Assembly: GCF_900111275.1 (NCBI RefSeq) | Contig: NZ_FOGR01000006.1 | Coordinates: 1-64,000, forward strand | DNA from: Rhizobium sp. NFR03 | GTDB lineage: Bacteria; Pseudomonadota; Alphaproteobacteria; Rhizobiales; Rhizobiaceae | Direction of reading: 5' to 3' | Length of the DNA: 64,000 nucleotides | Part shown: positions 1 through 7,762 of the stretch, in pieces | How positions within the stretch are numbered: position 1 is the first letter of the stretch | Layout of the letters: each line of letters opens with the position of its first letter | Program-made: the position numbers and the translations under genes | Notes under the pieces: generated by a model | What the model was told of the DNA's origin: nothing | The model's input: the letters and a program-made list of their open reading frames with translations, nothing else | Database searches by the model: none

Positions 1-255
1 CTCGCTGCTCGGGGCGGCAATCTGAACCGGAATAAACGCAGATGTCGAAGACGGCGATAATGGATGTGCCGGGGTATGTTTCCTGATCCATTTCCAAACG
101 AGGTTCGCGTTGACCCCGTGTTCTCGCGCCAGTTTCGATACTGATGCGCCGGGTTCAAGGCAGGCCGCAACGAGGCGATCTTTCGAACCTTGATCGAAGC
201 GCCGTCTTCCATTCCGACCAACCAGCCGCACAGCGAGTTTTTGACCTTCACCCAT
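1..255 (-). CDS. tnpA: IS66-family accessory protein TnpA, 3' end outside window
   Basis: An open frame of 85 codons starts at ATG 255-253 and runs off base 1. It begins MGEGQKLAVRLVGRNGRRRF and contains a helix-turn-helix stretch (about residues 18-60) with the hallmark sequence LEPGASVSKLAREHGVNANL followed by VWKWIRKH, typical of IS66 TnpA (HTH_Tnp_1-like, DNA-binding). The tail FIPVQIAA is also usual for TnpA. It has a purine-rich AAAAAAGGTGG ahead of the start, partly inside a hairpin (260-286). The role is accessory to the TnpC transposase; tnpB and tnpC would lie left of the window. Confidence 0.82.
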   Translation of the reverse strand, partial: MGEGQKLAVRLVGRNGRRRFDQGSKDRLVAACLEPGASVSKLAREHGVNANLVWKWIRKHTPAHPLSPSSTSAFIPVQIAAPSSE

Positions 256-259
256 ACTT

Positions 260-286
260 GGTGTCCACCTTTTTTAAGTGGACACC
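260..286 (-). promoter_or_regulatory. Inverted repeat over the tnpA ribosome-binding region
   Basis: Perfect 9-bp arms GGTGTCCAC (260-268) and GTGGACACC (278-286) flank a 9-nt loop. On the minus-strand transcript the arm nearer tnpA includes the GTGG next to the A-rich Shine-Dalgarno and ends 5 nt from the ATG. It could limit translation of read-through transcripts entering from outside the element. That function is inference. Confidence 0.45.
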
Positions 287-302
287 TCATGCCAAAGCTC
301 AC

Positions 303-1481
303 TCAACTACAGAAGGTGCGGAGAAATTCGCGCTTACCAATATTCGTCAATCCGGCTCCGTGCGGGGAAATTATGATGTTGGCGCTGTGTAGCAGGCACG
401 CTTGCTCCTGCAAACTTCGTCCCTGTAATGATACCACCGTGAAGCCGTGCCGAGAAACCAGGGCCTCCACTTCACGCTCATTCACAAGCTTTCGGTCAGA
501 CGCATCGGATCGCGAAATGTAAATTCGCTCTGAAGCCGGTCTGGTAGAGTCAACAAGCTCGTTCTTGAGATTTCGGAAGGTTTCCATGAACACTGGATGC
601 GGATCAAGACCCGCCGTACCAAACTGCTGCGCAACGGCCAACTCCCGTACGTGAAGGCTCACATTATCTCTCACATAAACAGCTTTCAGACCGTATTTCT
701 TTAACAGCTTTTCCAGACCTGTGCGTTGAAACTCGGTATTTGGCTGAGATGTAACGATCGTATCAATCCCTAAGAGGAAATCAGGATTGATTCTCGCAAT
801 AAGAAATAATAGCCAATGATAGTAATTGTCGTAGATTCCACCGCACACATAGAGTGCTCGATCAATGGAAACGACGTCACCGGCGCTAGCATGCAAGTAG
901 CCTTCGCCTCGGTCTTCAATGAGATTATGCGTCAAAAAGAACGGGTGTTGAAATGCCGTGCTTTCGACAAAGCGATTATCAATACGAACAGCGCCGAATC
1001 GTGAAATAACTCGTGCGTCGTTCAATATAATGCGTTGAACAGAAGGTGCGGGATAGGAGTCTCCGTCAAGGGGTATATCACCGAATCTGTAAGGAGGATA
1101 TCGAACAACGATCGAAGGCTTTACAACCTCTCGATGCTACGCAGCCTGATCAATAGCTACTGGCAGCAGATGCTGCACGCCTGAAGCCTCTTCTAACTGT
1201 GCTTTTGCACCATGCAGGTTCGGATCAAGGAACTCTCCCTCAAGAACTAGGCGACCCAGCCGACGCACAGCTTGTTCAAAGGCGATAGACCTTTGTCCTG
1301 TTGGACCGAGAAAATAGAGGACACCGCCCTCCTCAAGCCACGACGTCTCGTTCGCTCCATTATAACCGAGAATTTTCCCGGGAGCGTCAAGAAGCAACAT
1401 TTTCTGATAGTGATCAAACTGATGATTAAAAAACCAGATCTTTTTCTGAAGACTATCGATAACTTTTTGAGGAAGCGACAT
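303..1481 (-). pseudogene. GT61-type glycosyltransferase, interrupted by in-frame TAG and truncated by IS66
   Basis: From ATG 1481 the minus strand is open for 114 codons, meets one TAG (1139-1137) and then stays open in the same frame to the IS66 end. The part after the TAG is a GT61 (DUF563) catalytic region with YYHWLLFL, a RIYISRSDASDRKLVNE segment and SPHGAGLTNI. The conserved GAGLTN block is followed directly by IS66-derived residues (GKREFLRTFCS), so roughly the last 60-80 residues are lost. The first good start after the TAG is only a TTG at 1025 without a clear ribosome site, which argues that the two halves were one gene. The role would be sugar transfer in surface polysaccharide assembly. 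GC is markedly lower than in the housekeeping genes. Confidence 0.75.
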
Positions 1482-1550
1482 AGGACACCGCAATGGATTA
1501 TCTAAGGATTGACGTCGATATCTTCAACTAACGATGCTTCGATTAGCCTC

Positions 1551-2555
1551 TCAGTTCGGCCAAGGAAGACCGCACGTTTCCCAAGGATCGACACGCGTAC
1601 CTTTATCGACACGAAGACCTAAATTTTCTTGAGGGAGATTGTAGATGTAATCGTGTGACAAACTGGCGAAGTTTTCGGAAAAACGCTCGAACGCCGACAT
1701 GTTTGAAAATGTCGATCGACTTAAACCGATAAAGGTCGATGCCAGCTTGCTGATTTCAAAATCAATAAGGGACGCATCTATCGCCGACATGTTCCTGTAA
1801 ATTTCTGGATCCATGAAGTCTGTCTTCCAAAACAATCTAATACCCGTTGCATCCTCGACAGCCTGATTGATCAAGTGCTTGGGCTGAGGCGCGTATCGCT
1901 CATCGCAGAAGACATAAAGCTGTTTAACATCCGGCAACGAGCTCTTGATCTTTGTGCAGATCTCCACAGGCGTAAGGTAATTCTGCTCTGGGCGAACGAG
2001 AACCGGATCCAGATTGTACCGGCAATAGGATGCCCAATCACCCTCGATCCGAAACTGCGCCATAACTGAGAGTTTATTCTTGTAGAAGATCTCGCTGCAC
2101 AATGTTTGGAACAATGATGAACTTCTTATCCGAGGCACCAACGACCGACAGAAATCAGAAATAATGTCCATCGCCGCAGTCTCTTCCTTCTCGGCAATGG
2201 AGCCGAGATGAGCCGCACCGAGGTGAAAATGGTTCTAACCGCCTCGCTCAATGCGATCCGCATACTCAACATCAGGGATTGGCACAACACCAACACCCCA
2301 GCGCTTCAGAAACTCGATAAATATTTCAGACCAAAATACGTCGCCGAAGGCGTGGAAGGTGGACTTGGTTTCGTCCTGATCGCGACTGTAGATCCTTGGC
2401 AAGTAGATGAAACGATCCGCTGGGTCAGGCATTCTGGACGCATTGATTACCAGGCCCAGAAGAGCAAGCTTCTGGTTGCTGATTCCACCATCATTATAGT
2501 CGAAACCTAAACCAGCCCTCGCCTCAGAAGGAGCGGATATCGGTAGATCTGTCAT
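1551..2555 (-). pseudogene. Fucosyltransferase-like glycosyltransferase with an in-frame TAG
   Basis: The ATG at 2555 overlaps the stop of the upstream GT61 gene (ATGA), so the start is set by translational coupling. The frame reads 106 codons, meets TAG at 2237-2235 and continues in the same frame for 227 more codons to 1551. The N-terminal half has GGISNQKLALLGLV, the nucleotide-sugar-binding loop region typical of O-/alpha-fucosyltransferase-like folds. The C-terminal half has QFRIEGDWASYCR, LYVFCDERY and FIGLSRSTFSNMSAF, matching the later motifs of that fold. The expected full length of about 334 residues is normal for the family. It is either a recent pseudogene or depends on amber readthrough. 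Sugar donor and acceptor cannot be read from sequence. Confidence 0.68.
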
Positions 2556-3748
2556 ACCTTGGACCTTGGCCGCAGAAGCTCGTTGAGACTTCCAAAATCG
2601 ACCAAAAATGCCTCGTCCCATGACGCTCCTCCATTGACGTTCTCGCCGCGCACCTCTTCGTAGGATTGCCCCCTCAAGGTCGCTATGAAGTAGAAGAAGG
2701 TATCCGGCATCGTCGCGGGCGCGAGATTGATGATGCGCGCGGTGGGCGGGGCGAACATGATATTGGTCATGCCGGCGCCCATGACGCCCATGACGCAGGA
2801 CGCGTTCTTGAACTTGTGGACCTGCTGCCTGAGATCCAGCTTCCCGGGATGCAGGATTTCAAAGCCATGTTCCGTCACCAGACGGTGCATGTCCTCTTCA
2901 TTGGCAATATTGCGTGGCGCGCCTGCGCGGCTGACGAAGATCTTGCGAGGCTCCTCGCCGTCCACCACATCCCGTATTCTATCGATCGCCTCGAACACGA
3001 GCGGCGACATGTAGGAACCGTGCATCGTCATCCCGCTGACGACGATCAACTCCTTGAAGAAGGTCACGCTGTTGGCCTTCAGTGGAAAGCGCGGGGTCGA
3101 TTTGATCGTATCGACGATACCGAGGGATTCGGAGATGACCGTGTTCATTCCGCCGCCGACATCCGGAATGGCAACGCCCGAGACATGAGTCAACTTTCGC
3201 GCCAATTCGAGCTTTGGCAAGATTTCCACCATCCAGTGCCCGTAATTGGCCTCGCCCCGCTTTCTCAGAAGCAGACAGGACGTATCGATGACAGGGATAT
3301 CGGTGGCGGATGCGATGTCCTGAAGGGCTCGCTCCTGTTCTGCAGGCGCGTGCTGCGTAATCGTCTGGCTGATGACCTTGCCGTCGCTGTTGAACACGAG
3401 GCCTTCGGCCGTCACATGGACATCGAAGACCTTGTCGACCGAAATCGTTCGCGCGACATGAGTGTTCGAGTACCAGCCGGGCCGCATGGCATCGTGGATC
3501 GGCTGGGGTATGAGATCGAGACCCCAGACGACCGGAGGCGGCGCAAGAAATTCAGGCGATTCAATCACACCCAAATGTACGTGATGCATACTGCGTATAT
3601 CGACGGCTTCAACCATTACGAATGACACTGCTCCGATGGCACGCTTGATAAGACCCTGTTTCGAACGCGCGTGCCAGAGGCATATGCATTTTTCAGGCCA
3701 AGTGACTGCTAATATTACCTTATGTAGTGCTTTGCCTGCCTCTAACAT
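2552..3748 (-). CDS. GT61 (DUF563) family glycosyltransferase, intact
   Basis: About 398 residues from ATG 3748, which has AAAGG 11 nt upstream; the frame also extends to a TTG at 3805. Family signatures are NYGHWMVEILPKL in the middle, the KIFVSRAGAPRNIANEEDM block and VMGVMGAGMTNIMFAPP near the C-terminus. The family transfers sugars such as xylose or N-acetylglucosamine, and in rhizobia such genes sit in exopolysaccharide or lipopolysaccharide clusters. The specific substrate is unknown. It heads a minus-strand operon with the two damaged glycosyltransferase genes: its stop overlaps the next start by ATGA. It is divergent from dxr. Confidence 0.82.
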   Translation of the reverse strand: MLEAGKALHKVILAVTWPEKCICLWHARSKQGLIKRAIGAVSFVMVEAVDIRSMHHVHLGVIESPEFLAPPPVVWGLDLIPQPIHDAMRPGWYSNTHVARTISVDKVFDVHVTAEGLVFNSDGKVISQTITQHAPAEQERALQDIASATDIPVIDTSCLLLRKRGEANYGHWMVEILPKLELARKLTHVSGVAIPDVGGGMNTVISESLGIVDTIKSTPRFPLKANSVTFFKELIVVSGMTMHGSYMSPLVFEAIDRIRDVVDGEEPRKIFVSRAGAPRNIANEEDMHRLVTEHGFEILHPGKLDLRQQVHKFKNASCVMGVMGAGMTNIMFAPPTARIINLAPATMPDTFFYFIATLRGQSYEEVRGENVNGGASWDEAFLVDFGSLNELLRPRSKV

Positions 3749-3861
3749 GAACAGGTCAGCCTTTCGACTGAATTTTCGGATCTTCCGTATCTTCTCGACC
3801 GCCAAGCGCGGTTAAGCCTTGTTCAGGAATTTCTCCGCTTGTACGACTTTGGCGCTTGAAC

Positions 3862-5067
3862 ATGGAGAGCGTCGTAAGCGGCATGGCGAAGTCAGAACAC
3901 CACCACATCACCATCCTCGGTTCCACCGGCTCCATCGGCTGCAGCACGCTTGACGTGGTCGCGCAGCTTGGCGGGCGGGAGCGGTTTGTGGTGGAGGCTT
4001 TGACGGGGAACGGGAATATCGGGCTTCTCTGCGAGCAGGCGAAGGCCGCCGGGGCGCGGCTGGCGGTGACGGCGGATGAGGGGCGGTATCTGGCGCTGAA
4101 ATCGGCGCTGGCCGGCACCGGCATCGCGGTGGCCGCGGGCAGAAGCGGGCTTGAGGAAGCGGCAGCCCGTGAGGCGGAATGGGTCATGGCGGCGATCGTC
4201 GGCACGGCCGGTCTTGCGCCAACGCTGACGGCAGCCCGGCGCGGTGCGGATATCGCGCTTGCCAACAAGGAATGTCTGGTTTCGGCCGGCGCGCTCTTCG
4301 TGCGTGCCGTGGCAGAGGGCGGCGGGCGGCTCATCCCTGTCGACAGCGAGCATTCCGCGATCTTCCAGGCGCTGGAGGACGACCAGCGCCACGCCGTGGA
4401 GCGCATCATCCTCACGGCCTCCGGCGGGCCGTTCCGCACATGGTCGCGAGAGGCGATGGCGGGCGTCACCGCCGAGATTGCCCGGGCGCATCCCAACTGG
4501 TCCATGGGCCTGAAGATCTCCATCGGCAGCGCCTCCATGTTCAACAAGGCGCTGGAGATGATCGAGGCAAAACACCTCTTCGATGTCGCGCCGGAGCAGA
4601 TCGAGGTGATCGTCCACCCGCAGTCGATCGTTCATTCCATGGTCGGCTATACCGATGGCTCGGTGCTCGCGCAGCTGGGCGCGCCGGATATGCGCACCGC
4701 CATCGGCTACGCTCTGACCTATCCCGAGCGCCCGGCGCTGAACGTCGAACGGCTGGATTTCGCAAAGCTGGCGCGGCTCGATTTCGAAGCGCCGGACGAG
4801 GTCCGCTTCCCCGCGCTCCGTCTCGCGCGCACTGCGCTCACGCGCGGCGGCCTGCAGGGTGCCGCCATGAACGCCGCCGAAGAGACCGCCTTCGAAGCCT
4901 TCATCGACGGGCGCATCGGTTTTCTCGACATGGCCGATATCGCCGAGACGGTGATGGAGCGGATGATCGACTGGCCGGCAGCCGGAGATATGGACGATGT
5001 CTTTGCCGGCGACGCCGCGGCCCGCCGTTTTGCTGTCGAGGCCATCGACGGTCGCGCGGCAGCCTGA
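3862..5067 (+). CDS. dxr: 1-deoxy-D-xylulose 5-phosphate reductoisomerase
   Basis: Converts DXP to 2-C-methyl-D-erythritol 4-phosphate with NADPH, the second step of the non-mevalonate isoprenoid pathway; cytoplasmic. The NADPH loop ILGSTGSIG lies near residue 15. The active-site blocks ANKE, PVDSEHSA, TASGGPFR, HPNWSMG and FNKALEMIEA are present, and the C-terminal helical domain is complete (about 400 residues, normal). Start is uncertain: ATG 3862 or ATG 3883 (MAKSEHHH, with GGAGAG rather far upstream at 3864); a TTG at 3856 also extends the frame. It stands apart from other isoprenoid genes and ends 1 nt before the stop of the convergent DUF2938 gene. Confidence 0.96.
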   Translation: MESVVSGMAKSEHHHITILGSTGSIGCSTLDVVAQLGGRERFVVEALTGNGNIGLLCEQAKAAGARLAVTADEGRYLALKSALAGTGIAVAAGRSGLEEAAAREAEWVMAAIVGTAGLAPTLTAARRGADIALANKECLVSAGALFVRAVAEGGGRLIPVDSEHSAIFQALEDDQRHAVERIILTASGGPFRTWSREAMAGVTAEIARAHPNWSMGLKISIGSASMFNKALEMIEAKHLFDVAPEQIEVIVHPQSIVHSMVGYTDGSVLAQLGAPDMRTAIGYALTYPERPALNVERLDFAKLARLDFEAPDEVRFPALRLARTALTRGGLQGAAMNAAEETAFEAFIDGRIGFLDMADIAETVMERMIDWPAAGDMDDVFAGDAAARRFAVEAIDGRAAA

Positions 5068-5068
5068 C

Positions 5069-5551
5069 TCAGCGAAGGAGCAGCGCCGTAGCGTAAAGCC
5101 CGAGGCCGAAGACGACGTGGGCTGCAAGGTTCAGCGCCCGCACCCTGCTGGGATTGGGTAGCCTGGAGGCGGCAACGCCGAGGCCGAGGCCCGGCTGCAG
5201 CAGAAACCAGCCCGCCGCCACCGTCACGATGCCCCAGACCAGCGCCGGGATCAGCGTCGGTTCAGCGAACCAGTCGAGACCGACAAAGAGCGCGAGCATG
5301 ACCCCGTAGACGATGCCGACGGCATAATGGCCGATCCAGCCGAGCGCATTTTCATTGGCAAACGGCGCGGCATCGCTGATGGATTCGTGAAACAGCTGCC
5401 CCCGCCCGGCATGATAGAACCACCGCCCGACCGGCGCCCAGTTCGCCTTTGGCTGACCGAAGACGACCGCCAGCAGAATGGCCCAGAGATCCATGGCAAG
5501 CGTCGCGCCCACCCCGATCACCAGCCCGCGCCAGATCAGTTCCATCATCAT
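5069..5551 (-). CDS. DUF2938 family membrane protein
   Basis: 160 residues with four or five predicted hydrophobic segments (roughly residues 5-30, 70-95, 100-120, 140-158). The pattern GATLAMDLWAILL, NWAPVGRWFYH, GWIGHYAVGIVYG matches the DUF2938 family, which has no assigned function. It lies downstream of hemA on the same strand (115-bp gap) and tail-to-tail with dxr. Co-transcription with hemA is possible. Confidence 0.8.
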   Translation of the reverse strand: MMMELIWRGLVIGVGATLAMDLWAILLAVVFGQPKANWAPVGRWFYHAGRGQLFHESISDAAPFANENALGWIGHYAVGIVYGVMLALFVGLDWFAEPTLIPALVWGIVTVAAGWFLLQPGLGLGVAASRLPNPSRVRALNLAAHVVFGLGLYATALLLR

Positions 5552-5666
5552 GCCATCGCCCCCGCCACTTCCCCGTTATGTCCGTCTTCTAGATCAGAAA
5601 CCGGGAGCTGCGAAGCGGAATATGCAGCGCGTCCGGGGGGAAGGCCCGAGCGCCGAACCCGTCGCC

Positions 5667-6881
5667 TCAGGCGACGGCGCGCGCCAGCGCGCACCGCGAC
5701 CAAAGCTGGTGCAACGCGCCGACCAGATGGTCGATATCGCCATCCGAGTGCAGCGGCGTCGGGGTGATGCGCAGGCGCTCGGTCTTCTTCGGCACGGTCG
5801 GATAGTTGATCGGCTGGACGTAGATGCCGCAATTGTCGAGCAGCAGATCCGAGATCCACTTGCACTTGGCCGCATCGCCCACGATCACCGGCACGATATG
5901 GCTCGGATTGGGCAGGTGCGGAATGCCGTTGCGATCGAGCGCGGACCGCAGCCGGCGCACGCGCTCCTGATGGGCGAAGCGCTCGACCTGACTTTCCTTC
6001 AGGTGACGGATCGAGGCGAGCGCGCCTGCGGCCAGCGCCGGCGGCAGCGCCGTCGTGAAGATGAAGCCGGAGGCAAACGAGCGAATATAATCGCAAAGAG
6101 CTGCGGAGGCCGCAATATAGCCGCCCATCACGCCGAAGGCCTTGCCGAGCGTTCCCTCGATCACGGTCAGCCGATGCATCAGGCCTTCGCGCTCGGCGAT
6201 ACCGCCGCCGCGCGGGCCGTACATGCCCACCGCATGAACCTCGTCGAGATAGGTCATCGCGCCATAGCGCTCGGCCACGTCACAGATTTCCTTGATCGGC
6301 GCGATGTCGCCATCCATCGAATAGACGGATTCGAAAGCGACGAGCTTCGGCGCTGCCGGATCGGCCGCCGCCAGCTTCGCCTCGAGATCGGCCACCGAAT
6401 TGTGCTTGAAGATCACCCGCTCGCACTTGGCGTGGCGAATACCCTCGATCATGGAGGCGTGGTTCCCGGCGTCGGAAAAGACGATGATGCCGGGAATGCG
6501 CGAACAGAGCGTTCCCAAGGCTGCCCAGTTGGACACGTAGCCGGAGGTGAAGAGCAGCGCGGATTCCTTGCCGTGGAGATCGGCAAGCTCCTGCTCCAGA
6601 AGAACATGGTAGTGCGTCGTGCCCGAGATATTCCGGGTGCCTCCCGCACCCGCGCCACAGTGATCGATCGCCTGCTTCATCGCGTCGATCACCTTGGGGT
6701 GCTGGCCCATGCCGAGATAGTCGTTCGAGCACCAGACGGTGACGTCCTTGACGCCATCGGCCGTATGCCGGCGCGCCTTGGGAAATTCCCCGCGCTGCCG
6801 TTCGAGATCGGCAAAGACGCGGTAGCGGCCTTCCTCGTGAAGACCGTCCAGTTCAGACCTGAAGAATTGCTCGAAGTTCAT
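5667..6881 (-). CDS. hemA: 5-aminolevulinate synthase
   Basis: PLP enzyme condensing glycine and succinyl-CoA to 5-aminolevulinate, the first step of alphaproteobacterial haem synthesis. It begins [15 protein letters not shown] from ATG 6881, preceded by GGAGA at good spacing; the frame extends upstream to 6950 but without family similarity. Visible motifs are [24 protein letters not shown], the PLP-pocket [15 protein letters not shown], and [14 protein letters not shown] containing the Schiff-base lysine. Length (404 residues) is normal. Its succinyl-CoA substrate is made by the sucAB-lpd and sucCD enzymes encoded at the far end of the window. Confidence 0.97.
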   Translation of the reverse strand: MNFEQFFRSELDGLHEEGRYRVFADLERQRGEFPKARRHTADGVKDVTVWCSNDYLGMGQHPKVIDAMKQAIDHCGAGAGGTRNISGTTHYHVLLEQELADLHGKESALLFTSGYVSNWAALGTLCSRIPGIIVFSDAGNHASMIEGIRHAKCERVIFKHNSVADLEAKLAAADPAAPKLVAFESVYSMDGDIAPIKEICDVAERYGAMTYLDEVHAVGMYGPRGGGIAEREGLMHRLTVIEGTLGKAFGVMGGYIAASAALCDYIRSFASGFIFTTALPPALAAGALASIRHLKESQVERFAHQERVRRLRSALDRNGIPHLPNPSHIVPVIVGDAAKCKWISDLLLDNCGIYVQPINYPTVPKKTERLRITPTPLHSDGDIDHLVGALHQLWSRCALARAVA

Positions 6882-7269
6882 GCGTGTCTCCAGACCCTTG
6901 GCGTCTTTTTCAGCGAACCATCCCGGTGGCCGGCCGGCACGCGCCCTCATGGCTTGCGCGGCATCAGGCCCATTGTTTTGAATGGTTCCAGATTATCGTG
7001 AAGATTTCATTCCACCCTCATCTCAATCAAGTCAAGACCGGGGCGTAAAACAGACCTGTGACACGATATCGCGACCGTCGAACCTGAAAACGCCGGCAAG
7101 GCTCCCGGCTGCCTTCAGCTTTTGTTCATCATAATTGTCGTCCATTCCGTTAGGGACGTTTTTTATGGCTTCGGATTGGACTTTCGGAAGGCCGCATTTA
7201 ACTTCTCGCATTAAGGTTCATGAAAAGGCACGCATCTGCCAGTTCCAAGGGAAGCAGGGGAAGATCATT
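6882..7269. promoter_or_regulatory. Intergenic region between hemA and the lipoprotein gene
   Basis: 388 bases without a supported gene, lying between divergent genes. On the minus strand a CTTGAC (7036-7031) could be a -35 element for hemA, but no clear -10 follows at normal spacing. Around 6970 there is a weak inverted repeat (CCATTG...GAATGG). On the plus strand the ribosome site of the lipoprotein gene (AGGGGAAG) precedes 7270. No RNA gene was recognised. Confidence 0.35.
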
Positions 7270-7527
7270 ATGAAGAAAGCCATTGTGCTGGCGGTACTCG
7301 CCATGACGGTTGCCAGCTGCAGCCAGACGGAAAAGGGCGCCGGTATCGGCGCCGTCTCGGGCGCGGTCATCGGCGGCGCCGTCACCGGTAATGTTCGCGG
7401 TGCAGCCGTCGGTGCTGCCATCGGCGGCGTTTCCGGCGCGGTTATCGGCAATGTCTCGGAACAGCCCGGCCAGTGCTACTACCGCGATCGCAACGGCGGC
7501 CGCTACATCGACGATTGCCCGCGCTGA
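7270..7527 (+). CDS. Small glycine-zipper lipoprotein
   Basis: 85 residues: a signal peptide with lipobox TVASC (Cys at residue 17), then a glycine-zipper segment (about residues 22-62, GAGIGAVSGAVIGGAVTGN and similar repeats) and a short C-terminal tail with YYRDRNGGRYIDDCP. The zipper suggests a membrane-inserted or oligomerising helical hairpin, as in small envelope lipoproteins of rhizobia. The ATG at 7270 is chosen because AGGGGAAG lies just upstream and the signal peptide starts there. It is followed by a strong terminator, so it is probably monocistronic. Specific function unknown. Confidence 0.82.
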   Translation: MKKAIVLAVLAMTVASCSQTEKGAGIGAVSGAVIGGAVTGNVRGAAVGAAIGGVSGAVIGNVSEQPGQCYYRDRNGGRYIDDCPR

Positions 7528-7568
7528 TTGCGTCCTCAAGGGTCGCCGATCCTGCGAAAGACATTCGG

Positions 7569-7594
7569 AAGCCCCGCTTCGGCGGGGCTTTTGT
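7569..7594 (+). terminator. Rho-independent terminator after the glycine-zipper lipoprotein
   Basis: Nine-base stem AAGCCCCGC / GCGGGGCTT closed by a TTCG tetraloop (7569-7590), followed by TTG-TTT. It lies 42 bases after the lipoprotein stop. Confidence 0.85.
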
Positions 7595-7762
7595 TTCCAG
7601 AACGTCACACTAACGACTGTTTCTGACGTCACGAGGCGTTGGAGACTTCATCCCCCTCACGAGGATGTGTAGTGTCACGGGACATCGCAGACGTGCAAAC
7701 GTCTGAAGAGACAGCATCGCTTTCCGTGGGCGATCGCTACAGCACTTGTCAGCCAACACGGG

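Larger units (their letters stand above)
1..337 (-). mobile_element. IS66-family insertion sequence, partial (left part outside window)
   Basis: The minus strand carries an IS66 TnpA-type reading frame (1-255) that begins just inside a terminus reading GTAAGCGCGAATTTCTCC (337 down to 320). IS66 elements are known to start with GTAAGCG-like inverted repeats and to have tnpA first, so both features agree on the boundary at 337. The element interrupts a GT61 glycosyltransferase gene just after its GAGLTNI motif. If intact, an 8-bp target duplication (338-345, caatattc) should recur at the other end, which is outside the window. Confidence 0.8.

Noticed and set aside
303-2555. Genome-wide reassignment of TAG as an explanation for the two interrupted glycosyltransferase genes
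   Set aside because: Several intact genes in the window end at TAG at their normal family length (fdsD, gpsA, the phosphatase at 17350 and the MFS exporter at 35658), so TAG works as a stop.
4501-4560. DXR has SIGSASM where E. coli has SVDSATM
   Set aside because: The changed Asp is not one of the metal- or substrate-binding residues I can name, the rest of the active site is intact, and this is probably a lineage variant.
3892-5127. Minus-strand frame opposite dxr (411 codons)
   Set aside because: Shadow of dxr; His/Arg/Asp-rich composition typical of antisense in GC-rich genes.
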